Made by a program: the position numbers and the translations under genes. From contig VXAU01001829.1 of the NCBI GenBank assembly GCA_013399695.1, positions 1 to 64,000 of the forward strand: a stretch of DNA of 64,000 nucleotides, in the 5' to 3' direction. Below the pieces are notes generated by a model that was not told the DNA's origin, made no database searches, and was given only the letters and a program-made list of their open reading frames with translations. This DNA comes from Formicarius rufipectus. Its lineage: Eukaryota > Chordata > Aves > Passeriformes > Formicariidae. This document shows positions 14,890 through 29,396 of this stretch, piece after piece. The number at the start of each line of letters is the position of its first letter. Within the stretch, counting starts at the first letter, position 1.

Positions 14890-15490
14890 AAGACACTAGT
14901 CCATGTGTTGGGGAACTCTTGCATTTTATTATATAGTTGTCTTAACTCTGGCAACTAGCCCGCTATATAGACATATAGGTGTTGGCGAAAAATCTCTCAA
15001 CTTTTACAGCAAACTTCAGTATGGAGTAAAGGGTGGAATATGATTGTCACACTTGCCAAGATGAAACAAGAGAGGAGAGATTCAAAATGGAGTAGAAAGT
15101 GAAGGAAAAAGACCACCGGTCTTTAAATCCCATGTCAATGCTGCTACCATGGATGGTCAGGATCTGGGGTCAACAAAAGCTCAGAACCATTCTGCTTCCT
15201 TTTATGGTTTCCCTAGTATACAGTCCATACTTTTCACACCTTATGATAATGTTTGTGCAACCACAGTCAATCCTTTAGGAGCCTCCAGAAAATGAGTCAG
15301 GGGGAATTGGAAGTCTCTGGTCATCTTGGAGCGCCCTTTAGGGAGGAGCTCAGAACATGACTCTTCTCTTGATGCAGGTGCACTGAGCAAGATTCTCAAG
15401 GCAGACTTGCAAGCCTAGAGACTGAAAGAGAATTTGCTTCAGAACAGTTCTGTCCCACCTTCGCAGGACTCTCTCTTCCAATCACCACTT
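14890..15490 (-). mobile_element. Possible LTR fragment
   Basis: A block of mixed composition (gaccaccggtctttaaatcc, ggatctggggtcaacaaaagc, ggagcgccctttagggaggag) begins near a minus-strand AATAAAATGCAAGAG, which could be a polyadenylation signal with the following U5. No terminal repeats or second copy are visible; the call is tentative. Confidence 0.25.
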
Positions 15491-16859
15491 TCTTGCTGCG
15501 GAACAACAGCAAATGTTTGAAACAAACATGCTTATCTTTTTATGATGAAGTGTTTGATCTAAGGCTTGTTCTTCATTTAACCAATGGAATGAAAAATCAA
15601 CTATTCTGAGATGTATCTAATATAGATGAAATTACTGTAGGTACCACTTCTCTATTAGCTACAGAAAGATCCAAGAATAGAGCAGACATTGAACTTTTAG
15701 CTAGTTAAGCTAAATAAAACGAACATATTTTCTATTGAATCAAGTAATAATGCAAAAATGTTCTTGCTGATTTTCTACACAGAGAACTCTGTGTTAATGT
15801 TCAGGCATAGGTATTTTCACCACAATGCCCCTGGGAAAATGTGTTCACTGCATTGTATCGCTTTTTCTGCCTCCTACTTTCCATAAAATCTGTGAAACTT
15901 CTCAGGCCTGTTTTAATGTATAATAAAAGCACTATATCTGAAACAAGTATTCATAGCCTTTAGTTTTCTAGTTTATTCATTCAGGAGCTGAATAATTCTG
16001 GCTACTGAGTATCACTGTAATTCACAAGAATTTTTGCTGAACAATAATAAAATCACTTTTTTTATTACTATTATTCTGATTACACACAGTAAGTTTTCAG
16101 TTTTAAACAAAAAATAATTTTCCAATTCACTAATTCAAAACCAGACTAAACTGAATCCCACTTCACAGTGCATACTGTGGGAAAAAAATTAATATATTAA
16201 GTGATTTGATTCCAAATGCTCTGAGAACATGAACAGGAGAAATTCATATTAAAAAATATCGCCTTCAAAGGTAATGTGAATAGGTAATATTAGGATTAAG
16301 TATTAATTTTTAAAAGATCAGATATTACAGCTGTGTGAGTCAATTCTTTGTTTCTATGTCAGACTACTTTGACTGTGAAAACTGGGCCCCAGATTTGATT
16401 TATAATTTTTTGCTATCTTCTTTTCTTTGTTCGATCAGTAGCATTTGTTCAGTGATTCTTGGGTTTCAACATTTAATTCCCTATTTTTGCAATTTTTTTA
16501 CCAGATAAAAATTCTGTATGTCATGGGGCAAAGATAAATACTTAAGAAACTTCAAAATTTCAGCTGTCTGGGGAAAAAAAAAAAAAAAAAGGAAATGTAT
16601 TTCAGTCTTATATGAATTGCTTTTCATTTCGAAGTGAAAAGCTTCAAAATTTGCAAATGGAACCCAAAGTAATAAACATAGGAATATACAGTACAGAACC
16701 ATGGAATTGATAACACCATAAAGATTCTGTCCTGCATAGATCATAGAAGTTGCAGTGTTTTCAGAGAAACAAAAGGTCTTTGGAGCACTGCAAGAAATCA
16801 GTCTGATTACCTCCACTGATTCATGAATTTTGACACTCTCCTCACCTCAGGAAAAAGAA
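15491..16859. other. No gene seen
   Basis: AT-rich unique-looking sequence between the possible LTR and the CR1. The 111-codon minus frame at 16481-16816 spans a poly-A run and resembles no protein I know. Confidence 0.55.
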
Positions 16860-17487
16860 AGGTGGACAACAAGCTGTCCATGAGCCAGCAGTGGCCCCTG
16901 CGGACAAGAAGGCCAGTAGTATACTGGGTTGCATTAGGAACAGCATTGCTAGGAGGTCAAGGGAGAGGATCCTGCCCCGCTACTCAGCCCTAGTGAGGCT
17001 GCACCTAGAGTGGTGTCCAATTCTGGCCTTCTCACAATAAGAGAAACATACAGCTCTTGAAGTGGGTCCAGCAGAAGGCTATGAAGGTATTAAGAGACTG
17101 GAGCTCTCTCTTATCAGGAAAGGCTGAGGGAACTGGGCCTGTTTGACTTGGAGAAGAGACAGCCAAGAGGGGATCTTATTAATGAATACAAATACCTTGT
17201 GGTTGGGTGATAAGAGGATGGGGCCAGACAACAGGACAAGGGGCAATGGGCAAAACTGAAACAGAGGAAGTTACACTTAAACACACAGAAGAACTTTAGT
17301 GAGAGAGTGTCATACCACTGAAACAAGCTTTCCATAGAGTCTGTGGACTCTTCTTCCTTGGAGATATTCAAAACCCACCTGCATGCAATCCTGTGACACC
17401 TGCTCTAGGTGAACCTGTTTCAGCAGGGGGCTGGACTAGATGATCTCCAGACATCCCTTCCAAACTCAATCATTCTGTGTCTGTGGG
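16860..17487 (+). mobile_element. CR1 LINE, 5'-truncated 3' part
   Basis: Collinear with the end of the CR1 second reading frame and its 3' UTR: gccagcagtggcccctgcg, ctactcagccctagtgaggctgcacct, ttatcaggaaaggctgaggga, ggggatcttatta, gggctggactagatgatctccag, ending at cattctgtgtctgtgg. The reading frame is broken by stops and indels, so it is inactive. 5' truncation is the normal outcome for CR1. Confidence 0.9.
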
Positions 17488-17535
17488 AATATCTCAGGAC
17501 TTACATAGTAGCTCTTTCAAGTAAATGGAGATGGG

Positions 17536-17625
17536 AGGTGTGTGTGTGTTTATTTTTGGGTTTGTTTGTTTGGGGGTTTTGGGGTTTTGTGTGAGTTGTT
17601 GTTGGGTTTTCTTTTTTCTTTCAAA
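17536..17625. repeat. G/T-rich tract
   Basis: gtgtgtgtgt followed by gtttg-type units; it lies about 50 bases after a plus-strand CR1 end. Confidence 0.85.
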
Positions 17626-18644
17626 ATTATTTTGTTAGTTTCAAAGACTAAAGCTCAACTTTTAATGATCGATCTTTCTGTTTGTTTCCCTTTTGCTTTC
17701 AAGACACAACACATGCATCTTATCAAAACAGAAGGTCATTCACTATGGAAAAATGACAGGACAAATATATGTGGTGTCAAAAACTATAATATATTTGTCT
17801 ATTCTAATGCAGTGATAGGAATTAATTAGCAAGCAAACAACCACAATGGAATAGTCACAGGTATCTTCATGTTGACTATTGAATCTTTAAGTATTTGAAA
17901 CATTTATAAATTATGGGAAGCTTGTTTAAACACAAGTATAATATCAATATATTAGAATTTTAATCATCCAACACTGGATTGAAACTTAAAACTTCCCACT
18001 AAACTGAAAACTAGTATTAGTTTATTGTAATGACTTTTCTAGGAGATATATATATATATGTATATATAGTTTGGGGTTTCAGTTGTTCAATGTATATTTG
18101 GGGATGGGGTGAGAGTGGGGCATTGCTTAATGTTTTGTATTCAGCACAAAGATATACACTTGCTTTATTTTTTTCTTAAGACCAAGCATGATGTGTTTAG
18201 TTTAAAGCACAGCAAAGGCTGGCACTTCAGTCCCAGACTACAGATCAGAACTTTATGCTTATTCTTGACATGAAAGGGGAAATACAACATTAACTACAAT
18301 TGATTCAGAAGTTTTCATAACCTAATTAGAATAAATTGTCATATTTCCACTCAAGAAAATCTTCCTTTGTACTTTTTTCCTTTAATTGTATAGGATCAAC
18401 ACATTTAAATTATTCCAAGATTATATGACAGATTCATATATGGCTAACATATATGGATGGACACAGTGCAGACAGGAGACACTCTTTTAATTGTTGTTTG
18501 CTGATAAAAACACTAAGACATTTTAAAAACACAGCACAAACATAATTTGATTGACAAGGCAAGAAACAACTGTTTGAAACTGGAAGATGGAAGATTCCAT
18601 GATTCTATGAAATTTGTTTTCAAGAGAAGAAAACTGGCAAATTA

Positions 18645-18918
18645 AAAAAAAAAACAAAAAACAAAAAAAAAAAAAAAAAAAACAAAACAAAAAAAACAAA
18701 AAAAAACAAAACCCCAAAAAAAAAAAACACACAAAAACACACACACCCCCCAAAAAACAGAAACAAACAAACAACAAAAACAAACAACAAAAACAAAAAA
18801 ACCCAACCAAACAACCAAACAAAAACCCAAAACCCAAAAACCAACCAACCAAACAGAAAAACCAAACAACAAAAATAACCCCAAACTCAAAAAAACACCA
18901 AGGAACAAAAACCCCCCC
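18645..18918. repeat. A/C-rich low-complexity tract, about 275 bp
   Basis: Almost free of G and T on the plus strand, built from aaac, aaaaac, ccaa and cacaca units. It generates four spurious overlapping frames (K/N/Q/P-rich on plus, F/V/L/G-rich on minus). A CR1-like octamer stub (ccatgattctatgaa) lies at 18597-18611, just to its left. Confidence 0.95.
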
Positions 18919-19647
18919 AAAGAAACAGGAGGAAAATATCTTCCACTCTGAAAGTTGGTCTTTTGATTGTCTTATGAGCTGCCATGTTTTTCCTCATGTA
19001 TTGTATTCTCTCATTCAGCTCCAAGCAAAACCATAGCTGAAGGAAATACCGGAGAAATATCAGGTAGTCAGTGTTAGACAAATGACAGTATTTTAATTGA
19101 AGACATGATTCAATATACTATTATGTTCTCCCAGCTCCAAAATGCATGTATATTTCTTCACTGACCTTCCCCTAGATCTAAACAAAGTGGAAACTCACCA
19201 TATTAGATCAAGGTTTGGAACCAGTTCTTAACACAAGAGAGAATTGCTAAATATACAAATCTATGTATTATTCACATTCAGGTGTCATATTCCTTCTACA
19301 GTTCTTAAGTGTTCTGAATTGAATGATGTATAAATATTTACAATAAAAAGCATGTGTATTAATAAAAACATAGCAAAGACACAATAAACGTTTAGTTTAC
19401 TTCTCATATTGCAAACCTTACATAGTAGTCACAGCAGATTTATTGAGCTTTAGGTCTAACTTTTCATTTGCTTACTTAGCTAAAGCAAAGAAAACAATCT
19501 ATGTAGTAGTGAGCTCTCTCACTATGGATACAGCGACTATTGTTGCTACAATATTAATGGATAGTCGCTACTGGCCTTACTAATTCAAAAGCTGTGTTAG
19601 AAAACCTCTAGAACTTGACTGTGAAGTGTATATGATGTGATATCCAT

Positions 19648-19762
19648 ATAGAATCATAGAATCAGATGTATTGGAAGAGACCTCCGAGATCATCAAGTCC
19701 AACCCTTGATCCAGCACCTCTGTGATTACTAGATCATGTCACCAAGTGCCGCATCCAGTCTC
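19648..19762 (-). mobile_element. CR1 LINE, short 3' end
   Basis: The plus strand reads atagaatcatagaatca followed by ttggaagagacctccgagatcatcaagtccaaccc, the reverse complement of a typical avian CR1 3' end. Only about 115 bases of the 3' UTR are present, a severe 5' truncation. Confidence 0.92.
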
Positions 19763-21523
19763 AAAATATAGCTTCCTATGAGCCAGATAGATCAAAAAGT
19801 AATAAAAATGAGAATATAGAATTGCACAAAATCAATAAAGTACATGTCACTGAACACCTAAATAAAACAAAAGATACATAATCATCAGCTAGATGACTTT
19901 TATGTCCAGAAACATAAAGTTTGTCAAGGTTGCATGCAATGGATAAAAATATATGTGAAAAAATTGTCAAAGCTGCTGGTAACAACCAAAAATATTACTA
20001 ATATTTTGTGCACTTTATAAAATAGCACTTTTGCCATTTTTAAATTTCTTATTAATTGTATTTAATGAATGCAGTAAATAATGGTAAATATTTTCAATAT
20101 AAATAATTTGTTTGTTGTTTTCATTTAAAGAAATTAAAGAAAATAAAATACTTTAACTTCCCCGAATAAGCAAATTTTGCATGTGGAGTTATTGTTGGGT
20201 CTATAATTGAAATATTGAACTCTCCCTGTTACAAAAGCTAGATTCATATGTAACTTTCTTAAGCATAAGCTATTTAAAATGAAAATTTCCAATTAGCATA
20301 AAAGTTGCCAGATGAATTTATTACAAAGAAAGAAAAAGGGGAGGCAGGGGCAGTGGATAAATTAGCAACATTTATGAGCAGAATTTCACTGGTTTTCACT
20401 GAAGATCTTGATGCTTGAAGTGACAGGGAAGAAGGTTCACTGAATCACCACAGACAATTTCTGTAGTCTGCCTATTAATTCACATGGCTTTGGTCACATT
20501 AAAAACACTAGGGTAAGTCTTTGATGTTTTAGGTAATACTTCAGGATCTGGTGAATATGCATTCTAAAGAGTGCATCTGCAGTATTCATACTTTAACCCT
20601 TCACTATTTTCTGTTTAAAGGCTGTGTTTGATACTAAACACTGTCCAAAAAAAGACTAAGAAGGATTTTAATTCCAAAAAGCATCTTCTTTGAGAATAAC
20701 ACCAAACAGATAAGCAGGTTGTCGTTGTTGAGATGGACATATGACAAAATATCAAGGAAAGTTAGGCATAGATTCCATAGGTAGATCCCATTTATTCTTC
20801 ACTCTGCTCCTTTTTCGTCTAGTTACAAAGTATAGGTGCATGAACATTATTGGTGCTTATTACATATAAACAATAATTCATTGGCCACAGTTCTGTACAA
20901 CTTCACCCATCTTGTTATTCCTTATCTCATAGTTTTCTGAGTTCTCTCAACACCTGCAAGTTTTTTACAGTTCTCTATCTTAGGAATGTATCATCATGGG
21001 CACACAATTATCTCACCAAAGTGAAATTCTTCTCACACAGCCAAGGGATCTGCAGGCCTGCTGCAGGGGGTAAGATTTTCTTTCTTATATCTCCCTCTAT
21101 CCTGATGATGCCAGTTACCCTAAAGATGAAAATTTCTGAATGAAATTTGAGGAACATAATAAGCAAGTAATAGAGAAAAAATAATAATTAAAAAAAAAAA
21201 GTAAAGAAAAACATACCTTCTTATAGGAAACTTCTGAGAAACTGTTACAGAACAAAGAGGTCACTGGGAAGACATAAGAGAATAGTGAGTGTCAGGACTA
21301 CAATTGAAAGTGTTAGACTGAAGAAAATTGTTTAAGGAGAAGACAGGGCAGGCAGTGAGGAAGACAGTCTTTTGAAGCTCAACTTATCTTAGAGTTTAGC
21401 GTTAGGAAAAAGATAATGAAAAGGCTATCTGGCAGAACAAGATTAAGGTATGTAAATTATGACAGCTGTAGGTACTGACTATTTACCTCAGAATCAAAAA
21501 ATTACCTAAATTCTGTGGCTTGA

Positions 21524-21577
21524 AAAACAAAACAAAACAAAACAACACAACAACAACAACAACAACAAAAAGCAGTC
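21524..21577. repeat. (AAAAC)n / (CAA)n tract
   Basis: Four aaaac units followed by about seven caa units. Confidence 0.92.
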
Positions 21578-22296
21578 AAGTTCCTTTTTATCATCCTGAA
21601 AGGGTGTCCTGTTTACCTAAAAACTATTTTACACTAAAATAATTTCCTACACTACCACTGGTTTATGAGATCTTAAGGACTGAACACCCCGTGATATTTA
21701 CTTTCCAAGCCCTGCTTGTAATGAAATTTTTCCTGAGCAATGCAATTTCCCCCCCTCACATATGAGTTCCTTTCGCTTTTTTTTCGTTTTTTAAAACTGA
21801 AAAATAATTTGATAAAGAAGGCTGTGGATCTTTGAAACACCTAGACTATGTAGAAATAGCACATATTGAGACACCCCATTACCAGAGACCACCAGTTAGG
21901 AGATTGATCACACATTGGGCATCTGATTATAGGATTTTCTGATGGTGAAGGAAAGACCTAAAAAAAATGTTTCCTGAAAATGGAGGCATATCCATGAAGA
22001 CACATCATGGAGCACCCAGAGACATTGTGGGTGATGCTTGAGGCTGGTAACTTGAAGCAATTGTGCAGCACACACCAATGCTGTGTCTTAGCTTTCTGGC
22101 AAAAATCTCCCTTACAGAAATGGAGACCAAGTGAGTGTGCCTCTGGGAGAAGGGACCAAGAAACTGCATGTGATAATCAAGGAGGGTAAAAGTTCTACTA
22201 TCATTGCTTTTTAAATAAACTTTAGTATCCAGATCCACTATGGATCCACACTGTCTAAATCAGAGCCAAAGATTAAAACAAGTTGTTAAGCTCATT

Positions 22297-22413
22297 TTTT
22301 GGTTGTTTTTTGTTTGCTTTGTTTGTTTGCTTGTTTGTTTGGTTTCGTTGTTTTTTGTTGTTGTTTTTGGTTTTGTTGTGGTTTTTTGTTTTTGTTTTTG
22401 GTTTTTTGTTTTA
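22297..22413. repeat. G/T-rich (GTTT)n tract
   Basis: gttt, gtttt and ggtttt units for over 100 bases; the plus frame at 22299-22550 is a product of it. Confidence 0.93.
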
Positions 22414-25400
22414 ATTTAGTGTATAAACATGTCCATTGGAAGCACTTCCAAAAAAGAAAAAAATATAGAAGGCTGACCCCTCACCTGAGTGCAGACCTAG
22501 AAAGCCTATTTGAATCCAGTAAATTTCTGTCCAAGAAGAACAAATATTAATACAACAGTCCAATGAGTTTTTACTCAAGCATCTCCAAGAGCACTGTGAC
22601 AAAGTCCATTCAAGTTTTCAGTGAGAATCTTACTTGAAACAGTTTGCTTATAGGTTGTTCAGTAATATAAACTGTAATCTTACACCTGCTGATAGCACAC
22701 TTTCTTGTCCCACTTTGACAAGGTAGAGACCAACAAAATACATTAATTGGAATGCAGCTGCTTTATTTTGCAGTTGCATGTTTCTACTTTGACATGTATC
22801 ATGTCAGGGCCAAATTAGTGTCTTGCTTGTGAAGTCTGTAATATGTCTTTTCTTCTTGCAAGAGAGTAAATCTGGAATAATGCAATTTGCCTTCATTGGA
22901 GACAATCAAAATAAAAATAGAATTTCACTGACACCATTGGATTATTTAAGTTTGAGGTAGGATGATTTTTTTTTTCTTTCCTGTAGTAGCATCTAACCAG
23001 CATTTATTGTTATTTATATTACAGTAGGATTTTTCCTTTAAAATATATAATTTTATTTCCTCCTTCTCACTCATAATTTTAGAGACTGAACTGTCACAAA
23101 GTATACTCTTCAAGCAGTAAGAAGTTGGGGTTAGAATGTCTGTTTAATATTAGAGAAGGAAAAAAAATAAAAGTATTTGCAGTTAATATAGTACAAACCA
23201 TGTTATTTTGTAGAAATATACTTCCCCATAAATGTTACTATATGTAAACAACTTAAAACAAGCCTTATCTGTTAATCAAGCTGAAATTCTACCACACAGG
23301 TAGATATCTGATTCATTCACTGCCCTCCCTTACCAGATATTGCAACATTTCCACTTATTAATGAAATATCACAGATGCAATATCTTACACTGAATAGCCA
23401 CAAACTTATTAAAATTTCACATTTTAATTTGTCAGCAATATTCCACACTGAATTTAGACTAATTTCCAAGAGCATTAAGAAATTTAAATTAGATGAAACC
23501 ACCCCTTTTTCCCCCCCCCCACCTTGGAAACTTGCTGATAAGAAATTATATTCCTTGTATATGACCTCAAGCATGGCACACTGTATATTCCAACATACAC
23601 CATGAAATTCATTAATATGGAGGGTGTGTAAGGTTTAATCTTCTCATGTTTCCTACCATTGTCATTGGTATAATGCTATAATTTATATATCTTTGTTTAT
23701 TCACGGGATTAAAAGTATTGTAAGTATTATGTATATTTTATATCAGAAAGTGGAAAGTACAGACAGGTTGCACAGAAAGCTTGAATTCCAAGTAAATAAT
23801 GACAACTAATTATTTATTTATCTAATTGAAAGGACATCTTAAACTTTTTACATATAGTTGATATTACTGTAATAAAAAAAGCTTTCTTGAAAATATGATT
23901 TTGCAGTCAGGGAAGACATTTCCTTGATTTCAGTCGTCACATCATTTAAAAATAAAAGTAGCCTACTTCCATTTTCCTCTGAGATTGCATAAGGTTTAAA
24001 TGAAGCTGTCATGACAGAAATGTAAAATGTGAAGAACAGTCTAAAAGATTGCAAAAAACTTTCACTTATGCTGTAGCTCTGCCATCAAAGGCTATTTGTT
24101 CGAATTTTCATACTAGCAGATGCTGCAGTGTATGTCACCAAGAGTAGAAAAAGAACAAAATAGATAAGAGAGTGTATGGGTCTGGGAGAAGAGTAATATA
24201 GTAGGATGCTCTAAAATAAAACCCTAAACAAGCAAACCAACAAATAAACCATTTAATTATAGTAGCCGCCTCCCCCAAAATTACCCTGGTAGTAGTTCCC
24301 AAATTTAAATAAATCAAATCACAATGGAAGCATTGTTTCTGTCACCATTTGGATACCATCATCAGCACTTTAAATTTATTTATTTCAAAACCAAGGTTAC
24401 CAGTGTGGTTTTTATTTGAATTTGGGAAGTTGTTATGAAGGACAAGTAATACTGCTGTATTCATCTGTGTAGATATTGTTTTCAGGATGGACTGTCTCAT
24501 CAAGCAGCACAATTCCTGGTTACACCAAAATTGCACCACCTCCCTTTTATTCCATGAACCAGATGCTGCTTGTCCACAAGTCATTGCATTGTTCTAAATG
24601 TGTGAGGTAACTTCAAGCAGACTGTAACAGACATCTCTCATTGTGTGCCTGTTAAAGATATGCACCAGATCATTCGCATGGCTAAGCTGTCCTCTTCCCT
24701 ATGGATCCAGAAACCTCAGGCAGAGTTTTCCAGGAAAATATTCTGGGTCATATGGCATCAGTTCTAAGTTACGTCCTGCAGTCTTAAGGGATTGATTCAA
24801 ATACCCAAGCATTGTGCATGGTGCCATCTAAGAGTCCCTGAAGCCATTGGCATGAGACTGGTAGACTTAGTATGTCAACTAACGGAGATTTGTGCCCTGG
24901 AGGAATAGATGTCCTGTTAAATGAACCCCATCTTTGATATCTGAAGGGTGACATAAGTAATATGTTCAAATCTATATAAAACCAAATTTTTTTTTCTAAT
25001 ATACAGACCAGAAAGAGTAATTAAGGCATAACTGTGACCACACTATAAATAAAATTATAAAGAGTTCACTTACCCCAGATTAAGAGGGCACTATGTCTTA
25101 AGGCAGTCTTTTAAACTGTGCCTGTCTTACCTGTGAATTGAACAGTTTTAAGTTACAGAAATAGTTAACTTGAAATGTTGCATTATTAATTCCAGGTAGT
25201 TTATTATAACTGACGTTTCCATGGAGACACTTTCTGATATTCATTGTAAATTATACTGCTACTATTCTAGGAAGTCTGAAAATTATCAGTATTAATTCCA
25301 TGGATTTTATTTTCATATTCCTTGATAAAAGTGTTACAATGCTGACACTATTCAGTTTTCAAGACCGTTATTAGCTACCTAGTTGCAGACTATGTTGCAA

Positions 25401-28400
25401 TGACTACTGCCAAGCACTTCAAATGCTTTCTCTTTTGCTTGCTCAAACACCATAAGCAAAGCTGTTGTAGGAGTAAACACTGAGGTTCAAAGAATAAGAA
25501 GGGCCCCTCTACAAGGCATGTGGCTGAACCTACTTCTGCTACAATGTTAAGTTGCTGCTTTGTTGAGGCCATGAATTCCAAGAAGTCGAATGAAAAATTC
25601 ATCTCTCCTAAAATGGAATCAGGCTATCTGATTTCAAGGATTCAAAATGGAAATATGTATGTTTTGAGATATTAAAAGAAAGGGAATATTACACCATTTT
25701 CGTTTCTATCATGTATTTTCATTTGGGTTTGCTATATAGAGAAAATTCTTACTGAACTGGGAAGTCAAAGCTTCACAGGACTTGAATTGATTTATAGTAC
25801 AATATCAGAGCTAAACACACTGTTCAGTAAAATTAGAGGTCTTCATTCTACAAATATATTTCTTTGCATTCTTACATACATTAAGTTCTCTATTTCACTT
25901 TATTTTCCTACTAACTAACCTACCAAATATTTTTAAGTGGTCAGGAATAGAAATATTTAAAATGTTTTTTTCTAACTTGTTTGCTATAACCTAATAAGTT
26001 GCAAGCACTATTGTAAGGGAAATACATGTAGAACTGTGATGTAATTCACACTTTTAGCAAAGGGCTTAGATGGTAATAATCTCTATTCTTAAATTTATAC
26101 AAAAGAAAAATGGTTAAAAACCCACCTAAAATAATAATATAACTGCCTTAGATATAATAATAATTCTTAATATGTTACTATTGCCATCAGTTCAGAAAGA
26201 ACATGTTGCCATCATCAGGCCTTGCAAAAGATGTGGTGTCTGTATCCTCTGCTGTACGATTCTTGTCTAGACAAAACATTTCCTGAAATAATCATGGGAA
26301 TACTGAATAACACTGTTATCTATCAGTATTTTCACTTTATAAGCATTAGTAACCAGTAAAATCAGCTTAGAAATATGATTTATTCAGCAGGGACACTGCC
26401 AAGGAGAGTAAAAACATTACTGTGAGTGAGAGGTTTTATAAAATGTTTTTCCATTGAACACCAATCTCATTATGTCTTCTGAAGTTCAGACAAAAATGAC
26501 ATATTCTCCAGCAGAAAGAAAAGAATTTCCATCAGGATGTATCTTAAACCCAGTAAAAGAAAATCCATGTGGTTAGATATCCCTTATGCTAATAAAAAAA
26601 ACCACCTGACACACATCTTGTTGATATTTTGTTTTCTATGTGAAATAGAACTGGGGGGAAAATAGCTCATTCCCAACACAAGAAAAGCAATGCATTGAAT
26701 AGATTTCATGGAAACTATCTTGTGTCAAATGTAAAAATAATCATTTTTTAAATGTTGGTACATGGTTCAATATATTTATATTTTGATATCTAAAATGAGA
26801 TTTACTGTTACAATTATCTCACTGTAAAAAAAAAGCTTGCAAGAAATACTGAAAGGAAGAAACCCTAAGAAAATTCTGCTGAAATTACAGCTGAAACACA
26901 TCTGGAGGAAAAATGAGTACCCCCACTTCACATGACACACAGCACCCAAACGCCCACCATTTTCTTCTTTTTCAGAAAAAGACGGGTAGCTTTTCCTCAT
27001 CAGAAGTCTTCAAGTTTGGGGGGTTTTATATCTCTTTGCACCAAGAAAAGTGGACATTAAGCAAAAAAGCTACTAGACATCAAAGGAATGTTCTTTTATC
27101 CCCTGTCTTTTTGCTTATTACGTTACTTTTAATAAAACTCCATAGTACTTTTAACGTTTCTGGTAGCACCTTCTTTCTACTGGATAGCACAGTTCAAAGT
27201 GGGTCTGCTGCTTTTGTTAAACAATTAAGAAGAGGTTTCTAAAAAGAAAATATTGGGGGAAGTTAGTATGTATTTCAGATGTTATATTGAATAATTACAA
27301 CCTAAATTAGTCTTGATTATCTTTCAGTTTATAAATTAAAAATTGGGCCTGTCAAAAGACTACTTGCAAAATTTAAGGTAACACTTCCAGTTACTTTATC
27401 GAACCCTATATCATCTAATGGGAAGTACCTATTTAGGTGCTTACAGTGTAAATATATGTGTGTGTCTTTATGTGTATGTGTTTTTGTATAGAGAATGTTT
27501 ATATCACTGATAAAATGTTTAATATGTATATGGATATCTATTTATTTAACTGATAAAATAGAGATGTATACATTTGCCTTCTACCAAAAATTCTTTTATA
27601 TATACAGCCTGGGAGCCCAAGTAGAAGAATATTACTCATTCAACACCCACAAATGCTAGACATATTTACAACTTGAGTATGGGATTAGCTACTGTGGCAT
27701 TTATGCTTAATGGCAGTAATTAAATTTGAGTCTTCTAAATGCAGAAAATGGAAGAAGCAGTTTCAACTATAACCAAACAAGAACTCTATTTCATACAGTC
27801 TGCCTTCACAGATGGAGAGTTTGCTTCTACTTTAATGTTTTTAGCACTGTCAGATAAGAAGTGCATATTCATTAGAAGCCAACTAAAATAAATTCTAACA
27901 TTGGAACACTAGGAATTTTAAGTGTGTTTCAGCTCCAAACCATAAACAAATTTAGTTCTCAAGTGCAGTTGTCTGTGTGGGAGAGACACAAGTATTCTCC
28001 TGCTGTAATCATTCTAGGGAAGAATTCACCGGCATGAAGTTAGCCACTCTTCAGAAAGAATCATTCTTTTTTCTTACTAACTGGCTCTTTCTTTGTAGGT
28101 ATCATGGGTCAATTACATGAATGCTTAGCAGCTAATCTTCTTGTGACTTTAATCGTACAGAACATATAGAAAATAGTGTGAAATGATATCTGTGTAGGTC
28201 ATATATTCATTTTTATTGATTCCTTTGTTTGCCATGAAGTTAATTAGAGGTGACATTTTCACAGTACAGAAATTATCTTTCCTTGAATTTTTGATTATTT
28301 TTTTATAACTGAAAGTCCCTAGGACAAAATGAAACCTCAAATCTGTTTAAAATGCATTTCTTAAACATGAGAAAATAGACAAATTATGTATTGTCTTTCA

Positions 28401-29396
28401 AATTACTATTTCAGGACATATTTCTGTTACTGAGATTTTTCAAAACTTCAGAGGTTTCTGTGCTTTTAAAATCTATCTTTTCCACCAGTGATTTCCAAAT
28501 GCCTTTTTTTTTGTTTGTTTTTTTTTTGTGAATTGTGTCAAATTAGGCAATATATATTGCAATTTCTTGTCTTTTTCTATACTTGATGTGCCACATTCAC
28601 ATTCACTCACTGTTTCTATGATTCCTTACCATTACTTTTTGTTGTGAAAAAAGTACAGGATGTATTCTAATCATGTATCAAAATTAGTAGAGAATGTGAA
28701 CATAAAATATTTGAAGTAATGTCATGTGAGATATCTTGACTTTGTTTATTCCAGGATAAATATATTGACTTTTCAATCAAAATTCTACAATAATAAAATT
28801 TTAAATTCTAAAGTTTCCCAATGAAAACAATTATTAAAAACCCTCAGTGATTGTGTTAGACAGATACAGTTAATCTTCTGGATTAACTATACTTCATTAA
28901 CAGCATACAAGCTGACTGTTTTGTCCTCTTGACTGAGTGGTTGTGTGCATTTAAAGCATGCATTTTGAGCCACACTAATGTGCAATTGCATGAATGCAAA
29001 CACATGAAAATACCACCTCAGGAGCAATTTCAACTATTAGTCTGAGTGAGGATTAAACACAGGGTATTTGGATGTGCAGTCCTGCAAGCCTAATTAAACA
29101 GACAATTGCCAATAAAGCTTTAAAACTAGTGCTATTGCATCTACAAAACAATTGCATATACAATTTGGCTTTGTCTTGCTTCATGCTTCACAGACTTATT
29201 TTTAAATAATTACTCACTTCTTATGGCACCACTTTCCTGTGAGAAAATTACTTCAGGTTTTATTTGGTTCTGTGTATTTGCATTTATGAATTCTTTCTTT
29301 TCAGTTTTAACATGACAGTACTTTTCTTCACAGTGAAAAAAAAAAAAAAGGAAAAAAAAAGAGTACCAGGGGAAGTAGTAAATATCTTTATTGTGT

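Larger units (their letters stand above)
19763..29396. other. No gene seen
   Basis: Almost 10 kb of AT-rich sequence with only the CAA and GTTT tracts. 22000-22200 and 24480-24960 have more balanced composition but no supported exon; 22007-22117 ends at a donor-like gtgagtg without a matching acceptor. Confidence 0.55.

Noticed and set aside
18523..19036. K/N/Q-rich and F/V/L/G-rich frames on both strands
   Set aside because: Products of the A/C-rich low-complexity tract.
22007..22189. Possible first exon ending at gtgagtg near 22117
   Set aside because: No supporting promoter, acceptor or recognisable peptide; overlapping frame on the other strand is equally long.
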